Source: Phoronis ovalis (lineage: Eukaryota > Phoronida > Phoronidae). From it: DNA of 19,083 nucleotides. The stretch covers positions 1 to 19,083 of the forward strand of contig JAOXYB010016476.1 in assembly GCA_028565635.1 (NCBI GenBank), given 5' to 3'. Positions 10,001 through 19,083 of the stretch are shown piece by piece; the stretch's first letter is position 1; the number at the start of each line of letters is the position of its first letter. The notes below the pieces were generated by a model. That model ran no database searches. It had not been told where the DNA came from and saw nothing but the letters and a program-made list of their open reading frames with translations. The translations under genes were made by a program, and so were the position numbers.

Positions 10001-13000
10001 TAGGAGAAAAGGTATGCTGTATCCTAATCGAAAGATTCAGGCATGGAAAGTGTATCATTGTTTATCAGTTTAGCAAAATTTGCTGGGCTTCCAATCATGA
10101 ATGTCTCATTATAAGTATGGTTTGTTCTGCCTTTAGCTGTGAATTGAAGAAGAAAGATACTTCTAAAAAGGAAATATGTACAATGGGCATGACATAAAAC
10201 ACAAGTATCATAAAAAAATATTTAACTGTTACAAAATCACTTGATTTTAATTTAAAATGTTGTACACATTTCTGGATAATCTTCCTTTTTTTGTTTTTGT
10301 CAGATAAATGATCTCTTGATTTCACTTGATAATGAATATAGGAAGCAACAGTTTTTTTTTGTTTTCAGCTCTTCAACCATAAGAATGTTCACCAGACATT
10401 TCAGTTGATTTTTAATATTATTTTAAACGGTGACTCAGGAACTTCAAGAAGTTATGCTGTGGACTTATTTGTTGATCTCATCAAAAACCCCAAAATACAA
10501 AATTCTCTTGTCGCGTAAGTTTTTACTTGTTATTAATTTTATTACTTTTCTCTTTTGTCTACTGTTTAATAATAAGTTATTGCAACAGTGCAAACGCCTT
10601 GAACTGGCCATTCTGTCATGAAATAGTGAATAGTTTGCACATCAGTTTAACATGCATAAAACCAATCGCATTTCTTTACCTTGTTCTCATTAAATCTCTC
10701 TCGCTATTGTTTTTGCCCTTGTGATGGCTTTTTAAACTATTATTTACAATAAAATCAAACTCATTGTCATGGAGGACTTGTGAATATTAGTGTTTGTGAT
10801 AGAAACAGTTTGTAGCAAATAGATGTTTCAGAAGCACTACTTTTTTTTCCAGGTATGATCATTTACAACTTTGCGTAAAACAAGTGATTGACTTACTATC
10901 GTCATCAAGTGATACAGAATCTGTTACAAAGGTGAGTATAATTTGATCGTAATGAGGTGCTCCTACTTGTAAAATGGCATTATTTCTTGTACAAAACTAA
11001 ACCATGCTTACTTTAAATCCTTACAAAATAAAATGCGTTTTAAATGCTTGACTTTGTAAAAGAAATGTAGAAAAATTGTACTAAAAGAAACCTGTTTTCA
11101 AGGAAAATATGAATAGTGTACAAGCTTACTTTAAACCTTTACAAAATAAAATATGTTTTAAATGATTGTTGACTATGTAAAAGAAACGTAGAAAAATTGT
11201 ACTAAAAGAAACATGTTTTTAACGAAAATATGAATAGTGTATAAGCATCGTCTGTTTAGTAACTGATCATTAAAAGTAATGAGATTTGAGAATAGGATGT
11301 TGTTTTTTTTATAAACTATACCATGATGATCTCAGATCTAGTTGGTTAAGTTATGTAAGGTGTGTGTTTAGGAACTTTAAAATTTATAACTAGAACTCTA
11401 TAGTTTTATAGAATAGGCTTGGTTTTCATTAGAAGCAAAACTTCACAATTTCACATTTGCGGTACAGTTAGATAAACTGGATGGTTCAGACATGGTTTTT
11501 CTAAAGGAATTATCAGTTACTTCTTAAAGTAGCATAATAGTAACACTATACTAAAACTGGTTTATTGTTAAATGTTGTTTCTTGTAATCTTTATTTTTGG
11601 CTAGATATTGCACTATGTAATAACAGGGACTGTCCCAGAAATTTAGAATAGGGAGGTTGGTTTTAATAACAATTTAGGAGGATCTGGGGGGGGGTTGTCA
11701 CATATTTGTCAAGGGGGGGTTTGATTGAAAAGTTAATGTATTGATTAATATATGCATTTACTTATATACGTAGTGTTTTCCCAGACAATGTAAACTGCTA
11801 GTTTTCATTTTCTAGTCATTAGTTAATGCTGTACTTTGCTGTTATACTACTTCTAACCATTATTCAATCCTGTTTCATTTATGCATAATCTATAAACAAA
11901 TTTGGTTAACTTCTTAGCACCTGTAACAGTATGGATAAATCCTCCTTATAGGGATTACATTCTAAATACTAATGTGTAATGAACTGATTTCTTAAATGAA
12001 TGTTGTTACCTAGAAAATTAAAGTATGATATTTCACATGTTTTTATTGGCTCTGGAAGATTTTTTTTTTGGTTTTATTAAAATTTTTGAAATTTGTTTTT
12101 TGGACAAAAAGTAGAAAAACAATTCTTTTTCAAGTAGTGATGGAAAAATTAAAAGGCCATCATAGTGATTTAGTAAAATATCTTCTACAATTATTATGTG
12201 CACAATGTATCATCTGTATTATTGTGTTAACATCAATTGCAATTAATTTGCCACGAGATGGTGACTTTTAAATAAAGAAAAGTAATGAAATGAAGATTTA
12301 TTCTCAGTATGTGATAAAACTGACATTATTAAGATTAAAAATTAATTTTCTGAATTTAACCTGCAGCATATGTGAAGCTAATTTTTCTACAATGTGATTC
12401 TGTGTGGCCTGTATTCAATTTGAAGTTTTATTGTTTGGTAGTGACATTTTAACACTTACATTATATTAAGGTGATGCCACTAAGCTAAAAGAATGCAATT
12501 TGCAAACAAAAGAACATGTTCCAAAATTTTAACATCATGTACATTTTAAATAAACCACTAAATAAAACTATTGTACTAGTCTTTTGGATAACAATTATTC
12601 TGCCTCTAAAAATATTACCTTTAAAGTAGAATTTCACAAAATATCTGATATGTTACATAGCTAAAGGACATGAATGACTCCCTATTATCTTGTGTCAGGT
12701 GTACTTTATTGTATAATTAAAAGTTAATTATTAGAACATTTCGTTGTTAAGGACTACACCATTGGTTATTGGACATTTTGGGGAATAAATATATAGAAGC
12801 ATATTAGGAGCATGTAACAGTGTACAATGGAATAGGATGACTTTTAAAAAGTGTAACATAGACTTTAAGGAAGAACATAAAACAACAATTTTGTAGTGGA
12901 ATAAATAGAAAGTCAACCAACGGAATTTTATCAGATATTATCACTGAACAACTACTTCCCTTATTCAAGGGTTGAAATGAAGATGTTAAATTTAAATTAT

Positions 13001-16000
13001 GAGGTACATGTTTAAATTACTGTTGGGAATAATTGAAATTGTTCTCAGATTGTTGCATTAGGAAGAATTCTTGATTTTAGATAAAATCAGAAGAAAAATC
13101 CTTAAACAAATAAATAGTAATGTAATTGTAAAAATTGCGACAAATGCATACAAATTATAGAAAATATAATGTTACTGGATTTTGACATATTTATGAAAAA
13201 TCGTATATTTTTAGCTGTATGAGCTGCTTCTTTCCTTTTGTTCTGTGAATGGTCTCCGCTGCGTAATTTGTCGCACACTGATGGATTCCAAGGTTCTAAC
13301 TGATGCTGCCCAATATAGAAAACATCTGTCTGGAAGCCAGTTAACAGAACCCTTCTTTGCCATTGTGCACTGGGCAGAACAATCTGTTGAAACTCATGAT
13401 CTAGCTCCCTTGCATGCATTGGACTTTCTAAGGGAAATGTATGAGGTACAAATAACTTTATTTTCCAATTTTGAAGTATTATTAGGTTTATTGTCTTTGA
13501 GATATTAGCTAAATAAATGCAGATTGCAGTATGTTCCAGACTTGGTTATTATGTATACAGTACTATGTAAAATTATGTATGTTATAATCATTAGTAATAG
13601 GAAAATTAATGGTGTACTTAAAAACTGTCAGACTTGTTCTTGATTATTTACTTGTATATATACAATTATATTACTGCAACACTACAGTCTTAAGCACATT
13701 GGTATCAAGTTCCCTTTTAATTTAATGATTGGAATTTGTAGGAAATGTTAGATTCGGATCTTGCTAGCAACATATCACCTAGAAACGATCTTGTTCTGCC
13801 AGTTATCAATAAAACATTAGCAATGAAAATGGAAAATGATGGTATGCTTGTCAAAAAGAAATGCCAAAAGATTATTAAAGCTATTCGATTGCTCTCAGGT
13901 AGGTAATTTTGAGCATTTATAATTATAAATGAAATATTTGACGAACCTGTCTCAGTGGTGAAGGTTTTTACCTCAGAGCCTTGTTGGTAGGTAAATATTG
14001 GCTTTTATATACATAAATTGTTATCATTTTTTTCTGTTGGAGCAAGTTGTACTCATGTTACTTTTTGAACTTCATTATGCCAGCAGGTCTAGTTTACTTA
14101 CAAATCATATTTTTCGTAAAAGATTATTGCATTGTATGAAAATGAAACTAGTAAACGATTTAAAACGGAAAGAGATTAAGAAAAGTTATTTTAGCATTGG
14201 GAAAATAACATTTAGCAAATGAGAGGGTGGGGTTCACAGTTTACTGTTAGTCGGCTCTGTAATTTAAGATAATGTGCACATTTTTTTTTCTAAAAAATAA
14301 TTTTCCTAAAAAGTTATTCAAAAGATTTGTCTAAAAATTTAATGTAAGGGACAAAACAATCTGGCAGTCTTTCTTAGCTTTGAATTTGAAGGAGAAAAAT
14401 ATATGGCACTCCTAGGTTTACATAGACACATATATAAAGCTAGACTGGCTCAAGTCTGCCTGGCCAAATATTTTATTTTCACAACACAAAATATCATATT
14501 TTCAGTTATTTAGTTGGAGAAAATGTTTATACAACATAAAATATAATTTCAGTGTTTATGTATACCCTTGTTTTATATATGGCTTGATAAAAAAAATTCA
14601 AAACTTCAAAATGTAAAGTAATAAATAAAATTCATGATGAAACATAATATTAATAACATTATCAAAAAAATTATCATTTTAGACTTGTGCAAGTCTAATA
14701 TAAAGCATAAACATACAGTAGACTACATAAACATATGATACTGTATTCAACTTTAAGCATTATAAACAGCTTTTGCAGGCAAAATTGCAGAGAGCTTACC
14801 AGTTTATTGTAATATGTAATATACGGAATGCAGGCTTATAAAAAGCTTCTATATTCGGGTCTAATAATGACTACTAACTTAATCTAGCAACTGTTTTATG
14901 TATTTTAGTACTATAATGCATTTATCAAAAAACTTTCAATCAATGTTTCTAACGAATGATGTCAGTCTAAGTTTACTGTAATAGCCAACAAATCTGCTTT
15001 ATTCTTTCAGTAATGTGTGAGGATGACCAGTTGAAGTCTCAGTTGTCGAAATCAGTAAATCTTGCCACATGTTTTCAGATTTTAGAACATCAGTTCAGCC
15101 ACAATAAAATTGGTTCTATTTACAGACAATCTGTTAGTGGAGATGTAACAGATGAATGGAGGTATGGGATTGTGTAAGAAAAGTACAAATGTGCAAAATT
15201 TCTTTTTTTATGCATACTTGCCTTAAAAATGATTTGGTTATGGTGCATGTTGAGTTGAAATGGAGAATACACTTAATATAAATTTGCTATAAATATCATG
15301 TTAAACAAACAGGCATAGAAGCTGAAATGGTATGGATATCATTAATATTAACAATTATGTAATGTTGCAGCCAGGATGGTGTGGATGTAGTTTTGTACCT
15401 GTTAGACCTGATGTTAAAGCTGCGAAAATCTGTACAGGGAATGAATGAACAATTTGTCAATGTGCTGCAGGTTTGTAAAACGTGGTTACTGAGAAATTTT
15501 TGGAATAGTAGTGTCTTATGTGCTACATGTCACTAGCTATCGGCCTTTTATGTGTTTGTTAATATAATGAACTTATAATATTTTAATAAGATATTTGAAT
15601 TCCACATGTCCAGTTTTTGATTGCATGCTTTTTATGCCCAACTCCATAGTGAAATGGTCATGTAGTTGTCATGTATTCATTGTCGGCATTGTTTACCATA
15701 ACACTTTCTTTGTCTTGCGATAGAAGCTTCAGTTTTTATCCAATCAGCTTTATATGTGATGCAGAGTATAAGTACAGGTTAAAGTGCAGGTCAGGTGTAA
15801 TCTTGACCTGGACTGCTTCCAGTATGGCCTACTGGTGGCCATGCTTCTTCTAATGAGAGCGGGAAACATTGACTGCACGACTCGAAGGTGGATTCACCAA
15901 GGTCATATGCTGGTAGGCGTAATAGGCTAGGCAACATTTTAGAATGGCCTTAAAAAGTGAGTCAAGCGAATATTAGATATTTTTACATGTTGTGCCACTT

Positions 16001-18829
16001 AATTACAAGAGACGAAGCATTAACTTGATGATTTCAAAGATAGAATCATGAAGGCTATAGGTTAGTGGGCGAATTAGGCTAGGTGACATTTTAAAATGAC
16101 CTTGACAAGTAGGTCAAATACCAATCTGAAACTTTGACTTTTTTCATTGTGTGTAACACTTTTTTGGCTCGCGCTAACTGCTTCAATTTTTAAAGGATCA
16201 GTTTTGGATTTGGTACAGGTTAAATACGGGTCAAAGTGGAGGTCGCTCAATATTTTGACATATGGCCGAGAGGGTACATTACGCCATGCTCCAGCAAGAT
16301 GAAGCATTGATTGTAAATTCAAAGAAGGCCATAGGTGGGTGGTTGTATTAAGCTAGGTGGGAGTTTAGAATAACCTTGAAAAGTGTGTCAGTTGCCGATC
16401 CGAAACTTTGACATTTAACGTTGTCTGGTACTTTGCTTTACTTATGTAATGCATAAGGGACCTATTTCAAAATTGCACTGCCCAGCGATGGTATCCTACA
16501 TCCTAGGGATGTTGTGGCATCTGACATTACTGATATATTTTTGTAGTCTGCTATCTGTCATCAGTTTGAAAGCTTCATTATTTTTCAATTGAATATACAA
16601 CAGAATAATTTGTTAAAATCTTTTGTTGGGGAGTATGAACATGGGGATATATTACCTTGATGAAAAGTCAGTATTTGTATCTGTTGTACAAAATTGAAAC
16701 AAGAAGTGGATGGAACTGTATTACAATGCCTGGACTAAACTGGTGCAGACAACAAAGTGTCAGAACTTTATATAGTACATGAAAGGAATCTTTAAAGAAT
16801 AAAGATATTTTATACTTGTTTTGTTTCTCAAATATTGTTATCGCAACAGTTTGAACAGTATTGCAGTGTATATCTCTGTGGAATATTTCATGCAGATCTG
16901 TGTAATCAAAAGTTTGTTCATGTGTCACTTTATAGGACCCTCGCTTAGTACCATTCTTGTGCTATGGGATGACATCAGACTCCAGACAAAGAGTTTATAT
17001 TGTCATGAAACTGGTTGCAGGTGGATTTAGATTAGAAGGATTTCCTAGCCTTGTGTAAGTCCTACTGATTAAAATCTAAATTTTAAAGATTAATATAGTT
17101 CAAAATTTTATAGCACATTATGATTTTCAACTAACTAAGCATCTTGCTATTCATGAGATTTTTAATTTACTGCCTATCATGCATGAAGTTGAAATTGTCT
17201 GACATTATTACTTAGAACTGAAAAATTCCCAGTGTTTCAGTAATCTTTTTTTCTCTTTGTTACTTTGTTAAGTAGCCAACAAATTTGTGTTATAAAATAT
17301 TGAAACATATACGATTACCAAGAAGATTTTTTTGACTTTTTCTCTAGTATGCACTGTCATTAATAGCTGCCAAATTGAAGAAAAATGCAACAAAATAGAA
17401 AAGGGTACAAGTGTCAGTTGAAATGTGTGTAACCAGTAGCCAGATATCTATTAGATTGCTTCTAATAATTTATAGGCTTGGAGATGCTATTGCTGCAACA
17501 AATTCTAAAAAAAATGCACAATCACAAGAACTCAAGGAACTGAACACTGATAGTCCACCATCGCCAAAATGCAAGCCCCCATCTAATATTCAGTTGTCAG
17601 ACAAAGAAAACATTCCCACAACTAAACGGGGGAGTAAAGGAATGAAAAAAGAGTGTCCGAGTGACATGGAAGTTTCTGTACAAAATATTATTGACAAAAT
17701 GCAATCTGGCATGGAGGTATTTATCTCATTATTAAATAAAGTAAAACATAGTTTGATCTGGTTAATCTTGTCATAGTCCAAAATGGAGAGTATCTTAAGG
17801 TAATCTCCAGTTTTTATCTTTAATACTATGTTATCACTACGATATTCCCCTCATATCTTAGTCCCCGTTATTAGAACTCACTTGCTAGTCATCTAAATCC
17901 GTGTGATAAACTGCAGAAATCTTCATACACAGTTGCAGCAATTCTTAGAGTACTAGAGTCTGCAATTGAAAAGGCACATTTTGGGCATAAAATACATCTG
18001 GTACAACTATAATTTAGCTACTATGTTGCACAGTTTTTAAAATTGTCTTCTCTTATTTGTAGCTGAATGATGTCAGAGTGTCCGAAATTATTGATGTTTA
18101 TGAACACAAACTACAGTCTTTTCAAGTAAAATTTCACTTTTTATGTAACTAGTTAAACTCTGCTATGGTACTCATTTTTTTTATAATATGTTAATCTCTC
18201 AACTGTGAAAAAATGAATTTGTCTTATTAGAATCGATAAAAACAGACATATTTCCTTGTATGATGACATCCTTTAAATTTGAATTTTTTCACTCTGCTAC
18301 TGTATGATTAGTTACTTTATCCTATTGTTATTGCATATGTTCAGAAAGCCAGTGTTAATGTTTTAGACTAAAGAAAACCATCTACAGGATCTACTTGAGG
18401 CCAAAGCTCTAGCACTATCCCAGGCAGACAGACTCATATCACAGTACCGATGCAGGAGAGCACAGTCAGAAGCTGAGGTAAGCGTGTGAGGTAACTGATA
18501 TATCAGTGTTCTCAAATGCTATTTGAAGGAAAGCTTCTGTACGGACTTTTTATGTACAGAAATGAGACTTTCAGAAACTGTCAGTAGGTGGCTGCAGATA
18601 TCAACAGTCCTCTGATTTTTATAGGTACAGTGACTAAAGATATATTGTTTTCATGATTGGAAATTTAATGCTTCATATTTTTTTTTTATTTTCAGGCCCA
18701 CAAGTTGCGGTTATTAGTCCAAGATTCAGAAAAACGATGCGAGGAACTTGTAGAACAAAAGAATGAAGTCATGTTAGATAGGGAAAGGCAACAAAGCGAA
18801 ATAGAGCATTTTATACAAGAAAAACAAAG
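7016..18829 (+). CDS. CIP2A: CIP2A (cancerous inhibitor of PP2A), 17 coding exons, 3' end outside the window
   Basis: Exons are 7016-7117, 7807-7966, 8218-8330, 8679-8773, 9079-9175, 9889-10011, 10369-10514, 10853-10931, 13215-13445, 13742-13898, 15011-15161, 15371-15470, 16936-17054, 17476-17716, 18063-18125, 18367-18477 and 18696-18829. All are GT-AG with matching phase, giving 740 residues plus two bases of the next codon (human CIP2A has 905). Human-like blocks, from memory, include LLQKLTYN (about 129-136), [12 protein letters not shown] (about 168-179), [54 protein letters not shown]-like [11 protein letters not shown] and [21 protein letters not shown]. The N-terminal part is the armadillo-like fold and the rest is coiled coil. 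In mammals CIP2A restrains PP2A and, with TOPBP1, tethers broken chromosomes in mitosis. The start ATG has A at -1 and G at +4 and follows a splice acceptor directly. Confidence 0.95.
7118..7806 (+). other. CIP2A: CIP2A intron 1
   Basis: The intron runs from GTAAGT (7118) to TTTCAG (7801-7806). Much of it is occupied by a minus-strand repeat that looks like a LINE tail, described separately. Confidence 0.8.
7199..7700 (-). mobile_element. Probable LINE-like retrotransposon 3' end, antisense, with GATA tail
   Basis: Read on the minus strand, the segment ends ...AATAAATGGTATC followed by TATC repeats. A polyadenylation-like AATAAA followed by a short tandem-repeat tail is typical of some LINE 3' ends. 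The tail is (GATA)5 at 7199-7218 on the plus strand. Upstream of this tail the minus strand has a stop-free frame of about 90 codons ending at 7423, Lys/Asn-rich, with no ATG and no family I recognise. The left border is set by the GATA tract; the right border (7700) is arbitrary. Confidence 0.4.
8331..8678 (+). other. CIP2A: CIP2A intron 3
   Basis: The intron holds a perfect 16-base palindrome at 8538-8553, made of two head-to-head forkhead-type GTAAACA motifs. It also holds an imperfect inverted repeat around 8450-8512 (ACTGTGGTATAGTGG versus CACTAGCTTGAACCACAG). I see no gene in it. Confidence 0.6.
8774..9078 (+). other. CIP2A: CIP2A intron 4
   Basis: The intron runs from GTAAGT (8774) to TTCTAG (9073-9078). 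It is AT-rich and I see no other feature. Confidence 0.75.
9210..9313. repeat. Perfect 43-bp inverted repeat with 18-bp loop
   Basis: The left arm is 9210-9252, the loop 9253-9270 and the right arm 9271-9313. I checked the 43 paired positions by hand and found no mismatch. Matching stops sharply at both ends of the arms. A 13-base direct repeat (ACATGTTGTACTC) lies in the loop at 9258-9270 and again at 9311-9323, so it brackets the right arm and overlaps its last three bases. The arms hold no protein or known transposon end that I recognise. Perfect identity suggests recent formation or ongoing homogenisation. Confidence 0.95.
9511..9580 (+). repeat. tRNA-like segment, probable SINE head or tRNA pseudogene
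   Basis: A B-box-like GGTTCGATTC lies at 9564-9573 and an A-box-like TGGTCTAGTAGA at 9522-9533, about 30 bases apart as in tRNA genes. A strong GGGGGTCCCGGGTTCGATTC stretch resembles a T arm, and the segment is followed by an A/T-rich tail (CACAAAATTTTAAAAA). The acceptor stem does not pair cleanly, so a functional tRNA is unlikely. Confidence 0.4.
10012..10368 (+). other. CIP2A: CIP2A intron 6
   Basis: The intron runs from GTATGC (10012) to poly-T/GTTTTCAG (10361-10368). No other feature is seen. Confidence 0.75.
10515..10852 (+). other. CIP2A: CIP2A intron 7
   Basis: The intron runs from GTAAGT (10515) to TTTTTTTTCCAG (ending at 10852). No other feature is seen. Confidence 0.75.
10932..13214 (+). 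other. CIP2A: CIP2A intron 8 (2.3 kb, largest in view)
   Basis: The intron runs from GTGAGT (10932) to TTTTTAG (ending at 13214). It holds a 120-base tandem duplication (11006-11244), listed separately. A G-rich patch near 11650-11720 contains runs of eight and seven G. Short open frames in it, such as one at 12068-12271, show no family resemblance and are not needed to complete CIP2A, so they are taken as chance. Confidence 0.75.
11006..11244 (+). repeat. Two-copy tandem duplication, about 120 bp per unit
   Basis: Unit 1 spans 11006-11123 and unit 2 spans 11124-11244. Both begin GCTTACTTTAAA and end GAATAGTGTA(C/T)AA. The copies are highly similar, with scattered substitutions and a small indel (CTTGACTTTG versus ATTGTTGACTATG). 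They lie inside CIP2A intron 8. No protein or terminal-repeat structure is seen. Confidence 0.9.
13899..15010 (+). other. CIP2A: CIP2A intron 10
   Basis: The intron runs from GTAGGT (13899) to TTCTTTCAG (ending at 15010). It is AT-rich. A stretch near 13943-13985 (GTCTCAGTGGTGAAGG then ACCTCAGAGCC) vaguely recalls a tRNA-derived SINE, but no B box follows. No gene is seen. Confidence 0.7.
15471..16935 (+). other. CIP2A: CIP2A intron 12
   Basis: The intron runs from GTTTGT (15471) to CACTTTATAG (ending at 16935). Roughly its middle half is filled by a degenerate interspersed repeat (15631-16440), listed separately. The remainder is AT-rich with no gene. Confidence 0.75.
15631..16440 (+). repeat. 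Degenerate interspersed repeat with internal repeated units
   Basis: The left end, TTTATGCCCA (15631-15640), and the block TAACACTTTCTTTGTCTTGC (from 15699), followed by GCTTCAGTTTTTA, also occur at 18961-19083. A more diverged copy of the block starts at 16154. A second motif, GGTCATATG...AGGCTAGGCAACATTTTAGAA, starts at 15901 and recurs in weaker form at 16053 and 16327. This indicates a nested or locally duplicated array. TGACCTGG/CAAGGTCA-type words are present. Similar repeats are common in bivalve genomes by my recollection. The class (TIR element or other) is not clear. Confidence 0.7.
17055..17475 (+). other. CIP2A: CIP2A intron 13
   Basis: The intron runs from GTAAGT (17055) to ATTTATAG (ending at 17475). 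No other feature is seen. Confidence 0.75.
17476..17716 (+). other. CIP2A: CIP2A exon 14: linker between armadillo domain and coiled coil, with KEN box
   Basis: This exon encodes residues 558-638. It opens with [10 protein letters not shown], matching the human VLGESIAANN. It then runs through a low-conservation polar linker with TDSPPSPK (possible proline-directed phosphorylation sites) and SDKENIP (KEN at 601-603). It ends with the conserved [10 protein letters not shown] (human LIEKLQSGM). KEN is an APC/C degron motif, and a Pro two residues after it is common in functional copies. Function here is inferred only. Confidence 0.75.
17717..18062 (+). other. CIP2A: CIP2A intron 14
   Basis: The intron runs from GTATTT (17717) to TTATTTGTAG (ending at 18062). 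No other feature is seen. Confidence 0.75.
18063..18829 (+). other. CIP2A: CIP2A exons 15-17: start of the coiled coil
   Basis: Exons 15 to 17 encode residues 639-740 plus part of 741: [20 protein letters not shown], then [18 protein letters not shown], then a Lys/Glu/Gln-rich helix ending [11 protein letters not shown]. Leucines and other hydrophobics recur at heptad-like spacing, as in the family's dimeric coiled coil. The last exon ends at donor GTGAAT (18830) in phase 2, so at least one more exon lies to the right. Confidence 0.85.
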
Positions 18830-18960
18830 GTGAATGTTTTTGTTATGGAGTTAGCTGCCTGTACTTGTTTAAACTGACTTCAATTTGAATACCAAAAAAC
18901 TGATAAAAACCAAATGTGTTGTGGCTTGATGTAAGCCTAAGAAACAGTTTCAGTTTGATT

Positions 18961-19083
18961 TTTATGCCCATCCACATAGACATAGTGGTGGATGGGCATA
19001 TTGTCGTAGTGTAGGCGTTGTTGTCGTCGTCGTTGTCGTATGTAACACTTTCTTTGTCTCGCGATAACAGCTTCAGTTTTTAC
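18961..19083 (+). repeat. Second copy of the interspersed repeat family, cut by the window end
   Basis: The repeat lies in CIP2A intron 17, in the same orientation as the copy in intron 12. It opens with a perfect 13-base inverted repeat, 18963-18975 (TATGCCCATCCAC) and 18988-19000, separated by 12 bases. A GTCGTC/GTTGTC run follows at about 19018-19040. Then comes TAACACTTTCTTTGTCTCGC (from 19043), shared with the copy at 15699. It continues past the right edge, so its full structure cannot be seen. Confidence 0.75.

Noticed and set aside
10095-10325. Short minus-strand frame in intron 6
   Set aside because: It is AT-rich, Lys/Phe-rich and of the length expected by chance, with no splice or promoter support.
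12068-12271. 67-codon open frame in intron 8 as a possible extra exon
   Set aside because: CIP2A exons 8 and 9 join in phase and match the human protein without a gap, so no exon is missing. The frame has no family resemblance.
13943-13990. tRNA- or SINE-like segment in intron 10
   Set aside because: It has only a loose A-box-like stretch and no B box downstream, too weak to call.

Overview
The window is nuclear DNA of a multicellular animal. Its genes are split by GT-AG introns, the introns and spacers are AT-rich, and conserved protein-coding exons appear on both strands. The three genes are conserved in animals: EXT2, METTL25 and CIP2A. Several intronic repeats carry 'TATGCCCATCCAC' arms and 'TAACACTTTCTTTGTCTCGCGATA' blocks. 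Repeats of this style are known to me from bivalve mollusc genomes, so a bivalve or other lophotrochozoan is the best guess. That guess is an inference, not a proof.

Layout. Positions 1-729 hold the last intron and last coding exon of EXT2 (+), with a polyadenylation signal at 893-898. Positions 730-1824 are a spacer between convergent genes with no recognisable gene. METTL25 lies on the minus strand as six coding exons from 6300 down to 1825, complete at 783 residues. Positions 6301-7015 hold a short shared promoter with an NRF1-type palindrome and the 5' leader of the next gene. CIP2A runs on the plus strand from 7016 to beyond the right edge: 17 coding exons give the first 740 residues, and the C-terminal part of the coiled coil lies outside the window. 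All exon junctions of METTL25 and CIP2A were joined by hand with consistent reading phase.

Introns carry repeats. They include a possible TIR element in METTL25, a LINE-like 3' tail with a GATA tract, a perfect 43-bp inverted repeat bracketed by 13-bp direct repeats, and a tRNA-like (SINE-head) fragment. There is also a 120-bp tandem duplication and two copies of one interspersed repeat family, the second cut by the window end.

The genes are not known to act in one pathway. EXT2 polymerises heparan sulfate in the Golgi, METTL25 is a putative SAM-dependent methyltransferase, and CIP2A is a PP2A regulator and mitotic DNA-break tethering factor. The clearest functional link visible here is the shared METTL25/CIP2A promoter. 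I see no evidence of an undescribed multi-gene system.
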